A DNA stretch of 36,915 bases from Paracoccus sp. (in: a-proteobacteria). GTDB taxonomy: Bacteria; Pseudomonadota; Alphaproteobacteria; Rhodobacterales; Rhodobacteraceae. Within the stretch, counting starts at the first letter, position 1. Each line of letters opens with the position of its first letter. The stretch covers positions 1 through 36,915 of the forward strand of contig NZ_JAUNTJ010000026.1 in NCBI RefSeq assembly GCF_030538755.1, written 5' to 3'. The notes under the pieces were generated by a model. The model had not been told where the DNA came from, searched no databases, and worked only from the letters and a program-made list of their open reading frames with translations. Of the stretch, positions 26,785 through 36,915 are shown in pieces. The position numbers and the translations under genes were made by a program.

Positions 26785-27816
26785 ATGCGCATCTGTCAGG
26801 ATCTTGCCGCCACCATCGGAAACACGCCGCTGATCCGGCTGAAGCGCGCCAGCGAGGAAACCGGCTGCGAGATTCTGGGCAAGGCCGAGTTCATGAACCC
26901 CGGCCAGTCGATCAAGGACCGCGCGGCGCTGTATATCATCCGCGACGCGGTGGCGCGCGGCGTGCTGAAGCCCGGCGGCACCATTGTCGAGGGCACGGCG
27001 GGGAACACCGGCATCGGGCTGGCGCTGGTCGGGGCCTCGATGGGATTTCGCTCGGTGATTGTCATTCCTGAAACGCAAAGTCAGGAAAAAAAGGACATGC
27101 TGCGGCTGGCTGGCGCGACTTTGGTCGAGGTGCCGGCTGCGCCCTACAAGAACCCGAACAACTATGTCCGCTATTCCGGCCGTCTGGCCGAGGAGCTGGC
27201 GAAAACCGAACCGAATGGTGCGGTCTGGGCGAACCAGTTCGACAATGTGGCCAACCGTCAGGCGCATTTCGAAACCACCGGGCCGGAAATCTGGGAACAG
27301 ACCGGCGGCAAGGTGGATGGCTTTATCTGCGCTGTCGGGTCGGGCGGGACGCTGGCGGGGGTGGCGCAGGCGCTGCAACCCAAGGGCGTGAAGATCGGCC
27401 TTGCCGACCCCGAGGGGGCTTCGCTGCATTCCTTTTATACCGATGGCAGTTACGATGCGCCCGGCGGCTCGATCACCGAGGGGATCGGCCAGTCGCGCAT
27501 CACCGCCAACCTTGAAGGGTTCACCCCCGATTTCAGCTGGCGGATCAGTGATGACGAGGCGCTGCCGATCCTGTTCGACATGCTGGAATACGAAGGGCTG
27601 TGCCTTGGCGGATCGTCGGGCATCAACGTCGCCGGGGCGATCCGTCTGGCGCGCGAGATGGGGCCGGGCCACACCATCGTGACGGTGCTGTGCGACTATG
27701 GCTCGCGCTATCAGACCAAGCTGTATAACCCGGAATTCCTGCGCGCCAAGGGGCTGCCGGTGCCGCAATGGCTGGTCGCCGACAAACCCGGAATGCCCGA
27801 AGTTTACGAGGACTGA
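26785..27816 (+). CDS. cysK: Cysteine synthase family protein (PLP-dependent)
   Basis: Fold type II PLP enzyme, 343 residues, expected to make cysteine from O-acetylserine and sulfide. K44 in NPGQSIKDRAALY is the PLP lysine; EGTAGNTGIGLA is the substrate loop; AVGSGGTLAGV binds the phosphate. The loops differ from classical CysK (SVKCR-type lysine context, TSGNTG loop) and the protein is longer, resembling the cysteine-synthase-like branch that includes yeast Mcy1. O-acetylserine sulfhydrylase activity is therefore likely but not certain. The DUF3772 channel gene starts 6 bases after it. Confidence 0.82.
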   Translation: MRICQDLAATIGNTPLIRLKRASEETGCEILGKAEFMNPGQSIKDRAALYIIRDAVARGVLKPGGTIVEGTAGNTGIGLALVGASMGFRSVIVIPETQSQEKKDMLRLAGATLVEVPAAPYKNPNNYVRYSGRLAEELAKTEPNGAVWANQFDNVANRQAHFETTGPEIWEQTGGKVDGFICAVGSGGTLAGVAQALQPKGVKIGLADPEGASLHSFYTDGSYDAPGGSITEGIGQSRITANLEGFTPDFSWRISDDEALPILFDMLEYEGLCLGGSSGINVAGAIRLAREMGPGHTIVTVLCDYGSRYQTKLYNPEFLRAKGLPVPQWLVADKPGMPEVYED

Positions 27817-27822
27817 TCCCAC

Positions 27823-30312
27823 ATGTTCCGCCGCGCTTTTTCCGTCTTTCTGACGGTTCTTTTGCTATGGTCCGGTGCCGCGCTGGCGCAGCAGCAGGCC
27901 GAAACGCCGCAGATCGACTATGACGCGTGGAACAGGTTTGCCGAGCAGGCCGAAGATACGGTGGCCGCCGACACGGCGACCAATGCCGATCTGGCCGAGT
28001 TGCGGGCGCGCGTCGCATCGTGGCGCGAACAGTTTGCCGAAGGGCAGAACGTCAACGCCAGCCGCATCTCTACGGTGCGCGACCAGATCGAGGCCCTTGG
28101 CCCCGCACCCGCCGAGGGCGAAACCGAAGACGGGGAAATTGCCGAGCGCCGAACCGCGCTGAACACGCAACTGTCGGAATTGCAGGCCCCGCGCGTGGCC
28201 GCGAACGAGGCCCACAGCCGCGCCGATGCCATCGTGCGATCAATCGACACGCTCAGCGCGCAGCGGCAGGCGGGCGAGCTGGCCCGGCTGTCGCCCAGCC
28301 CGCTGAACCCGGCCAACTGGTCGGCGGCGTGGTCGGAATCGCTGCGGCTGATGACGGCCATCGCGTCAGATATGCAGGCGCGCGCGCAGGCCCGTGGAGG
28401 CTGGAACAATCTTCAGGGCAATCTGCCCAGCGTGCTGGGCTATCTGATCGCCGCCGTCGTCCTGTTAAGCGTGGGCCGGCGCTGGATTGATTCCCTGCCG
28501 ACGCGCTTGTCCACGCAGACCTCGCTGCATTCGCGGGCGGTGACGGGTTTTGTGGTCTCGCTGGGGCAGATCGCCATTCCGCTGATCGGCATCGTGCTGG
28601 GTATCTCGGCGCTGCGCGCCACCGATATTTTCGGCGACTATACCACCCCGATTCTGCAAAGCGTTCCGGTGGCGGGGCTGATCCTGTTCGGCGGGCGCTG
28701 GATCGTGCGGCAGGCGTTTCCGCACACACCGATCGCCTATGCCACGCTGACCCTGCCCGACAAGAAACGCGACGCCGTGCGTCTGACTGCTACCATCCTT
28801 GCCGCGCTGGCGGCGCTGCACCATATCGCGGCGGCCTCGTTCCTGCCGCTGTCGGGCTTTAACGACGGCGGCAAGGCATCGGGCCAGATCCCGTTCGAAT
28901 TCGACGAATCCGCTGCCGCCGCGCTGCATTTCGTGCTGATCGTGCCCGCCGCGCTGATGCTGTTCCGGCTGGGGAATATCCTGCGCAAGCTGCTGGTCTG
29001 GGATGGCACGGAACAGCCGCCCTATCGCGTGCGCATCCTGTCGCTGGCGGGGCGGATGTCGCGTGTGGTGGCGGTGGTGGCGGTGGTTGCCGCCGCTGCG
29101 GGGCTGGTCACGGGGGCCAATGCGCTGCTGTGGCCGTGGATTCTGTCGCTGGCGCTGATCTGTCTGCTGATCCTGTTGCAGGATTTCACCACCGACCTGT
29201 TCGAGATGTTCACCCGCGGGCGCGAAGGCGCGCGCGACGGGCTTGGCCCGGTGCTGATCGGCTTTGCCCTGATCCTGCTGTCCACGCCGGTCTTTGCGCT
29301 GATCTGGGGCGCGCGCCGGTCTGACCTGTCGGAATGGTGGGTGCGCATCGGCCAGGGGGTTTCACTGGGCGGGATCACGCTGTCGCCGGGTGCCGTGCTG
29401 ACCTTTCTGGTGATCTTTGTCATCGGCTATTCCGCCACCCGCTTTGTGCAGGGGGTGTTCCGCAATACGATCCTGCCCAAGACGCGGCTGGACAGCGGCG
29501 GGCAGAACGCGATGGTGTCCGGCATCGGCTATATCGGGATTTTCCTGGCGGCGCTGCTGGCGATTACCTCGGCCGGGATCGACCTGTCGTCGCTGGCCAT
29601 CGTCGCCGGTGCGCTGTCGGTCGGCGTCGGTTTCGGGATGCAGAACATCGTGTCGAACTTTGTGTCCGGCATCATTCTGCTGATCGAACGGCCCATCAGC
29701 GTCGGTGACTGGATCAGCGTTGGCACCGATCAGGGCATCGTGCGGCGCATCTCGGTCCGCTCGACCGAGGTGGAAACCTTTGACCGCACGCAGGTCATCG
29801 TGCCCAACAGCGACCTTATCAGCCAGTCGGTGACGAACTGGACGCGGGGCAGCCAGACGGGCCGGGTCATCATTCCGGTGGGCGTCGCCTATGGCAGCGA
29901 CACGCGCAAGGTCGCGGCAATCCTGCGCGAAATCATCGAGGATCAGCCGACCGTCACCATTGATCCGCCGCCAGCCGTGGTGCTGCGTGCATTGGGGGCC
30001 GACAGCCTGGACTTTGAAATCCGGGCGATCCTGTCCGACATCAGCGGCGGCGTCGGGGTGACGTCAGAGGTGCTGCATCAGGTGGTCGAGCGGTTTGCCA
30101 AAGAGGGGATCGAAATTCCCTATGCGCAGCGCGACATCTGGCTGCGCAACCCCGAGGCGCTTGCCTCTGGGATTGCCCGCGACGTTGCGGTGGCAGAAGC
30201 CGTTCCAGCCCAAGACACGCCGCACAAGCCGGAAAAACCTGATCCGCGGATGGGTGATCTGCCCGATACGGATGCCGATGCCGATGCCGGTGATAACGAT
30301 AACGGGCGCTGA
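27823..30312 (+). CDS. DUF3772/MscS-type mechanosensitive channel
   Basis: Large inner-membrane channel-like protein, 829 residues. Signal peptide MFRRAFSVFLTVLLLWSGAALAQ, a helical periplasmic domain (DUF3772-like, about 30-200), around ten membrane helices, then the MscS core with the pore helix and beta domain (about 560-770; ALSVGVGFGMQNIVSNFVSGIILLIERPISVGDWI). The GF-GMQ and ERPI-VGDWI signatures are diagnostic. An Asp-rich tail (DTDADADAGDNDN) ends the protein. The stop codon lies in the loop of a terminator hairpin. Confidence 0.9.
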   Translation: MFRRAFSVFLTVLLLWSGAALAQQQAETPQIDYDAWNRFAEQAEDTVAADTATNADLAELRARVASWREQFAEGQNVNASRISTVRDQIEALGPAPAEGETEDGEIAERRTALNTQLSELQAPRVAANEAHSRADAIVRSIDTLSAQRQAGELARLSPSPLNPANWSAAWSESLRLMTAIASDMQARAQARGGWNNLQGNLPSVLGYLIAAVVLLSVGRRWIDSLPTRLSTQTSLHSRAVTGFVVSLGQIAIPLIGIVLGISALRATDIFGDYTTPILQSVPVAGLILFGGRWIVRQAFPHTPIAYATLTLPDKKRDAVRLTATILAALAALHHIAAASFLPLSGFNDGGKASGQIPFEFDESAAAALHFVLIVPAALMLFRLGNILRKLLVWDGTEQPPYRVRILSLAGRMSRVVAVVAVVAAAAGLVTGANALLWPWILSLALICLLILLQDFTTDLFEMFTRGREGARDGLGPVLIGFALILLSTPVFALIWGARRSDLSEWWVRIGQGVSLGGITLSPGAVLTFLVIFVIGYSATRFVQGVFRNTILPKTRLDSGGQNAMVSGIGYIGIFLAALLAITSAGIDLSSLAIVAGALSVGVGFGMQNIVSNFVSGIILLIERPISVGDWISVGTDQGIVRRISVRSTEVETFDRTQVIVPNSDLISQSVTNWTRGSQTGRVIIPVGVAYGSDTRKVAAILREIIEDQPTVTIDPPPAVVLRALGADSLDFEIRAILSDISGGVGVTSEVLHQVVERFAKEGIEIPYAQRDIWLRNPEALASGIARDVAVAEAVPAQDTPHKPEKPDPRMGDLPDTDADADAGDNDNGR

Positions 30313-30322
30313 GCGCCCGTTA
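30300..30322. terminator. Bidirectional hairpin containing the channel's stop codon
   Basis: TAACGGGCGC, loop TGA, GCGCCCGTTA: perfect 10-bp stem whose three-base loop is the stop codon of the plus-strand channel gene. The convergent AI-2E permease gene ends at 30325, 3 bases beyond. No T-run, but symmetry and position favour a shared terminator. Confidence 0.7.
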
Positions 30323-30324
30323 CG

Positions 30325-31425
30325 TCACGCAGCGTGATCCGTGGTCAGCGGGTCGGTGCCGACGTCCTCGTCCATGGCCAGTTCGGGCAAGCCTTCGCGC
30401 GACAGCATGATCGCGACGGGGCGCAGCCAGACGGTATGCGCGCAGACGATCATCAGCGAGACCATGATCGGCACGGCAAGGAACATCCCCGGAATACCCC
30501 AGACCGATCCCCAGAACGCCAGACTGATGATGATGCCAAAGCTGGACAGGCGCAGCGTCTGACCCAGCAGCATCGGGTCAAGCACATTGCCGATGACGAA
30601 TTGCAGCGCCGTGCAGGCGGCACCGATGACAAGCGCCAGCGCCAGATCGCCCGACAGCACGAAAGCCAGCAAAAAAGCGACCACCGTTGCCACGATAGAC
30701 CCGACCGAGGGGATGAAGTTGAACACAAAGGTCAGGACCGCGATGGGCATGGCCAGATCCAGCCCGGCCAGCTTGAACACGCCCCAGACGCAAAACCCGG
30801 TCACGGCGCTGACAGCGGTTTTCACCACCAGATAGCGGTTCACCTTGTGCATGATGGTCGAGATGATGCGCCCGATGCGCCGCGCCTGTTCGGGATCGCC
30901 GGCCAGACGCTCGATCTTGGCGGGGAAGAACATCCGTTCGGCGAACATGAAGCCGACGAACAGGATAATCAGAATGCTGCCCGACAGCAGATCGCCCGCC
31001 TGACCCGCGACCGACCGCATCCAGCCTGCGATATTGACGTTGCGCAGCGCCGCGACCAGCGATTCCTGCATATTGGGGCCAAGCCATTCCGTCAGGTCCG
31101 GCAGCGCGGCCTGCGCGCGTTCGGTATAGGACACGGCGGTCTGCACCACGGCGTTCACCTGCGCGATGATGCTGGTGGAAATGCCCAGCAGCAGCGCGGC
31201 GATGGCCACCAGCGCCAGAATGGTCGCCAGCCAGCGCGCCACGCCCTGCCGCGCAATCGCGTTGATCGCGTCAGAGGTCAGCGAAAACAGGATGATGGCG
31301 ATGGCCAGCGAAATCAGCATGAACCGCGCCTGAACCATCAGGAACAGCAGCAAGGCAAAGGCGATAATGCCCAGAAAGCCCGTTTGCAGCCGCTGCCGCA
31401 AGATTGATTCACGCGTTTCTTCCAT
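30325..31425 (-). CDS. AI-2E family transporter (PerM-like permease)
   Basis: Polytopic inner-membrane permease, 366 residues, about eight helices, transported compound unknown. The family pattern is clear: an N-terminal helix pair (GIIAFALLLFLMVQARFMLISLAIAIILF), the amphipathic middle region, and the C-terminal block FNFIPSVGSIVATVVAFLLAF, then FVIGNVLDPMLLGQTLRLS and WGSVWGIPGMFLAVPIMV. The N-terminal MEETRESILRQRLQ is cytoplasmic. It lies 45 bases downstream of gyrA in the same direction. Confidence 0.88.
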   Translation of the reverse strand: MEETRESILRQRLQTGFLGIIAFALLLFLMVQARFMLISLAIAIILFSLTSDAINAIARQGVARWLATILALVAIAALLLGISTSIIAQVNAVVQTAVSYTERAQAALPDLTEWLGPNMQESLVAALRNVNIAGWMRSVAGQAGDLLSGSILIILFVGFMFAERMFFPAKIERLAGDPEQARRIGRIISTIMHKVNRYLVVKTAVSAVTGFCVWGVFKLAGLDLAMPIAVLTFVFNFIPSVGSIVATVVAFLLAFVLSGDLALALVIGAACTALQFVIGNVLDPMLLGQTLRLSSFGIIISLAFWGSVWGIPGMFLAVPIMVSLMIVCAHTVWLRPVAIMLSREGLPELAMDEDVGTDPLTTDHAA

Positions 31426-31470
31426 GTTTCCCCAGATGGTTGCGGCTGGCCGGGTTGACCCCGGCCTTGA

Positions 31471-34224
<2,754 letters not shown>

Positions 34225-34300
34225 GGAATTTCCTCAAGATATTGTTGCCGCCGGGTCTATCCGATACCGGGCGTGGGTGCAATCTTGCGCGGGCGGGATT

Positions 34301-34324
34301 TGCGTATTTGGGCAAACAGGAAGC
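34301..34324 (+). repeat. 24-25-nt interspersed element, copy 4
   Basis: TGCGTATTT, GGG, CAAACAGGAAGC. It begins 4 bases past the stop codon of the minus-strand exported protein gene, reading GCTTCCTGTTTGCC in that gene's direction, exactly as copy 1 does after its gene. Confidence 0.85.
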
Positions 34325-34328
34325 GGCC

Positions 34329-35015
34329 TTAGAGGCGGGTGAAATCGGTGCAGTCGGGCAGGGGGGTGTCGGGCTGATAGCTGGCGGTCGTTTCATTCCA
34401 GCGGAAGCTGCGGGTAAAGGTGCAGCGGGGAACCGTTTCCGGGCTGATGTCCGGTGTGATTTCCAGATGGGTGTTGTCGTGATCCAGAATCGCGCCGGGC
34501 GGAAAGATCGTCGCTGTCGTCTGGTAGAGCAGAATCGGGGGGCGGGCCTTTTCCGGTGCTGTGCTCAGCGCGGCGTCGAAATCATATTCATCGGCGCAAT
34601 AGCCTTGCCGGGTTTCCGTGTCGGCCTGGGAAAAGCAGGCGCGGATGGTTTTATAGCCGGCAAGCGGCAGCGACAGGGCCGGCTGCGGCGCATCGGGGCG
34701 CAAGAGGATCAGCGTTTCGACATGTGCGCCGCCGCCGGAATAATAGGCCTTTTCGGTCTGCATCAGCGCGATCAGCCCATGGTCGTGCCACCAGCGGGGC
34801 GCATCTTCGGCAAGCGTTATCACTGCGTCGGGGTCATCGCCGGGCGGCAATTCGGGCAGGTCCATGATCCAGTTGCCTTGCGCCGAGGGCAGTTGCACCT
34901 GATTTTCACCGATCAGCGCCAGACAGCGCGGGTGGCCGGGGCAGGTGACATGCGGCAGCGGATCTGCGTTGGCGATGCCTGCCGTCAGCAGCGCAAGGGC
35001 CAGCGCCGCCCTCAT
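34329..35015 (-). CDS. Exported six-cysteine protein, function unknown
   Basis: 228 residues with a signal peptide (MRAALALALLTAGIANA, cleavage expected near ANA-DP), so periplasmic or secreted. Six cysteines remain in the mature part (C25 and C31 in TCPGHPRC, then ACFSQ, GYCADE, PRCTF and PDCTDF), an even number suited to three disulfides. I do not recognise a domain. Its ATG overlaps the dsbB stop (ATGA), so it is made together with the disulfide-generating enzyme and may be its dedicated substrate; that is inference. Confidence 0.8.
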   Translation of the reverse strand: MRAALALALLTAGIANADPLPHVTCPGHPRCLALIGENQVQLPSAQGNWIMDLPELPPGDDPDAVITLAEDAPRWWHDHGLIALMQTEKAYYSGGGAHVETLILLRPDAPQPALSLPLAGYKTIRACFSQADTETRQGYCADEYDFDAALSTAPEKARPPILLYQTTATIFPPGAILDHDNTHLEITPDISPETVPRCTFTRSFRWNETTASYQPDTPLPDCTDFTRL

Positions 35016-35494
35016 GCTGTGGCGGGGTGGCGTGCGCGGGCCGAGGCCAGCCAGATGCCGGTCAGCCCTGCCGAAATGATCGCGTTCCAGCCTGCCATCG
35101 AGATGCCCAGCAGGCTCCACGCGACTTCATCGCAGCGCACGACCGGGGCGGCTTGCAGGCGGTTCATCAGGTCGGCGGTGGACAGCGCCGTCAGGTCGCC
35201 GACGCCGCCGGTGCAGGCGGTGACGCCGCGAAAGATGCCCAGCTCGATCCCGGCATGCCAGACGGCCAGACCCGTCGCGGCCAGCGCGGCCAGCACCCCC
35301 AGCCATGCCAGCGCGCGCCGCCAGCCCGCCCACCAGATCGCCGCGCCGATGGCGATGGCGATGGCATGGGGCCAGCGTTGCCAGATGCACATTTCGCAGG
35401 GCGCATAGCCGGCAAGCTGAAAGCCGAAGGCCCCCAGCAGCAGCGCAGCGGAACCGGCGGCGGCCAGCAGGGACAGGGTTTGAGGATAGCGCAT
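35012..35494 (-). CDS. dsbB: Disulfide bond formation protein B
   Basis: Four-helix inner-membrane quinone reductase that reoxidises DsbA, 160 residues. First cysteine pair C33 and C36 in APCEMCIWQRWPH, second pair C94 and C121 in the periplasmic loop (VTACTGG and VVRCDEVAW), matching the arrangement in E. coli DsbB. The start MRYPQTLSLL is one base into the stop of the upstream membrane-protein gene (TGATG). No dsbA is present in the window. Confidence 0.92.
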   Translation of the reverse strand: MRYPQTLSLLAAAGSAALLLGAFGFQLAGYAPCEMCIWQRWPHAIAIAIGAAIWWAGWRRALAWLGVLAALAATGLAVWHAGIELGIFRGVTACTGGVGDLTALSTADLMNRLQAAPVVRCDEVAWSLLGISMAGWNAIISAGLTGIWLASARARHPATA

Positions 35495-36072
35495 CACAGA
35501 TACCTGATCGCCACGAATCCGCCGATCAGGCAGACCATGAACACGGTGAACACCAGCCCCAGCCGGCGCTCGATAAAGTCGCGGATCGGCTCGCCGAATT
35601 TCCACAGCAGGCCGCAGACGATGAAAAAGCGCCCGGCGCGACCGATGACCGCTGCCGCGATGAACAGTGGCAGCGACAGACCGACGGCGCCCGAAAAGAT
35701 GGTGATGACCTTGAACGGAAACGGTGTCAGCGCCGCGAACAGCACCGCCCAGCCGCCATATTCGGCAAAGCGCGCCGCCAGATCCTGATAGGCGGCCTCT
35801 TTGCCATAGGCGGTCAGCACCCATTGGCCAAGCGAATCCATCAGAAACGCGCCGATGACATAGCCCAGCAGCGCCCCCAGAACCGAACCGGCGGTGGCGA
35901 CAGTGGCGATCAGCCACGCCCTGGCCCGCTGTGCCAGCACCATCGGGATCATCAGCACATCGGGCGGAATCGGGAAAACGCTGCTTTCGACGAAGCTGAC
36001 CCCGAACAGGGCCGCCATCGAGTGGCGGTGTGCCGCCAGCCCCATCGTCCAGTCGTAAAGCCGTCTTATCAT
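35494..36072 (-). CDS. YqaA/DedA-like membrane protein
   Basis: Small SNARE-associated-type (VTT/DedA superfamily) membrane protein of the YqaA group, 192 residues. Recognised by FVESSVFPIPPDVLMIPMVLA near the N terminus, the glycine-rich GSVLGALLGYVIGAF helix and LTPFPFKVITIFSGAVGLSLPLFI. About five membrane segments. Function unknown; DedA relatives affect lipid carrier transport and envelope integrity. First gene of a chain with dsbB and the exported cysteine protein. Confidence 0.88.
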   Translation of the reverse strand: MIRRLYDWTMGLAAHRHSMAALFGVSFVESSVFPIPPDVLMIPMVLAQRARAWLIATVATAGSVLGALLGYVIGAFLMDSLGQWVLTAYGKEAAYQDLAARFAEYGGWAVLFAALTPFPFKVITIFSGAVGLSLPLFIAAAVIGRAGRFFIVCGLLWKFGEPIRDFIERRLGLVFTVFMVCLIGGFVAIRYL

Positions 36073-36278
36073 CGGAACCTCGTTACGCTTGCAGATGGTC
36101 TGTTGCCCGTCTGCGCCGTCGCGTCAAGCGGCGAACGCATGGGTCGCGCGGGCGTGATAGGACTTGGCAGGACGGGGGATTTCGCCGATGCTGTCTGGCA
36201 AAGGTGCCGGGAACCACGGGCTTTGTCAGGACGTTACAGCGTGCCGGGTGACGGCGGGATCACGAAAGGAATGCCAGC

Positions 36279-36915
36279 ATGGAATGGCGTGGACGGCGGG
36301 GCAGCCGCAATATCGAGGACCGGCGCGGCATGGGCGCCACGGGTGCGGGCGGCATCGGCGTTGTCGGGATGCTGGCCGTTCTGGCGTTCGGCTATTTCTT
36401 TGGCATCGACATCAGCCCGGTGGTGCAGGGCATCGAGGGGCAGGGCCAGTCTCAGCCGCGCGAACTGACCGAGCGTGATCGCCAGTATGGCGAGTTCCTG
36501 TCGGTGGTGCTGGCCGATACCGAAGAAGTCTGGGGCCGCGTTCTGCCCGAACAGGCGAACACGCCCTACCGCGACCCGACTCTGGTCCTGTTCAGCGGGG
36601 CGGTGCAATCGGCCTGTGGCGGTGCGACGGCGGCGATGGGGCCGTTCTACTGCCCCGGCGATCAAAAGCTGTATCTGGACACCGATTTCTTTGATGTGAT
36701 GGCGCAGCGCATGGGCGCGAGTGGTGATTTCGCGGCGGCCTATGTCGTTGCGCATGAGGTCGGCCACCACGTCCAGAACCTGCTGGGCATTTTGCCGCAG
36801 GTCACGCAGATGCGGCAGCGGGCGTCCTCGGCCAATTCGAATTACCTGTCGGTGCTGACGGAATTGCAGGCCGATTGCTTTGCCGGCATCTGGGCGCGGC
36901 AGGCCAGCGAGCAGT
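36279..36915 (+). CDS. Neutral zinc metallopeptidase, YpfJ type (cut by window edge)
   Basis: About 212 N-terminal residues are visible. It starts MEWRGRRGSRNIEDRRG, preceded by AAAGGA 8 bases upstream. One membrane segment (GGIGVVGMLAVLAFGYFFG) anchors it. The PF04228 pattern follows: SVVLADTEEVWGRVL, SACGGATAAMGPFYCPGDQKLYLDTDFF, and the zinc site HEVGHH (159-164) with a downstream acidic ligand candidate in TELQADCFAGIWA. The C terminus lies beyond the window. Confidence 0.9.
   Translation, partial: MEWRGRRGSRNIEDRRGMGATGAGGIGVVGMLAVLAFGYFFGIDISPVVQGIEGQGQSQPRELTERDRQYGEFLSVVLADTEEVWGRVLPEQANTPYRDPTLVLFSGAVQSACGGATAAMGPFYCPGDQKLYLDTDFFDVMAQRMGASGDFAAAYVVAHEVGHHVQNLLGILPQVTQMRQRASSANSNYLSVLTELQADCFAGIWARQASEQ

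Overview
The window is a high-GC chromosomal segment from an alphaproteobacterium of the Rhodobacteraceae, most likely Paracoccus or a close relative. The support is the hisS-hisZ-hisG overlap chain, a DksA that keeps only one zinc-finger cysteine, a NaChBac-type sodium channel of the kind known from Paracoccus and roseobacters, the ahcY-metK pair, and the DUF3772 mechanosensitive channel. Nearly all of it is well-packed housekeeping DNA. I see no tRNA or rRNA gene, CRISPR array, prophage or intact insertion sequence.

Left part (1-9250): groES-groEL (groEL is cut by the window edge) sits behind a promoter and a textbook CIRCE operator. A 14-C homopolymer lies at the start of a GT4 glycosyltransferase gene. 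A minus-strand block follows: hisS-hisZ-hisG with ATGA overlaps, then GNAT, hisC and tyrC (aromatic and histidine branch), and a CoxD-like MoxR ATPase. slyX stands alone on the plus strand.

Middle (9400-15330): dksA, an FAD monooxygenase, prfB, a decayed LysE-family exporter gene bracketed by direct repeats, a patatin-like lipase and a DUF502 membrane protein.

Methyl-cycle region (15400-22900): ahcY-metK with a strong terminator, then gppA-rlmE-small gene on the minus strand. Divergent from these is a three-gene unit (93-aa PF13769 protein, MTHFR-like protein, pterin-binding methyltransferase) that looks like the methyl-folate part of a split methionine synthase. Together these genes cover much of the folate-methionine-SAM-SAH cycle, but the B12 and homocysteine modules are not here.

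Right part (22900-36915): an AraC regulator, miaA, pyrH coupled to a bacterial voltage-gated sodium channel, a cysK-like gene with a DUF3772/MscS channel, an AI-2E family permease, gyrA, an exported six-cysteine protein overlapping dsbB, a YqaA-type membrane protein, and the start of a YpfJ-type zinc metallopeptidase.

The least ordinary signals are non-coding: the C14 tract; a 24-25-nt element present four times at or near gene ends; an array of five palindromes spaced about one helical turn apart; and a 107-nt inverted-repeat structure upstream of ahcY.
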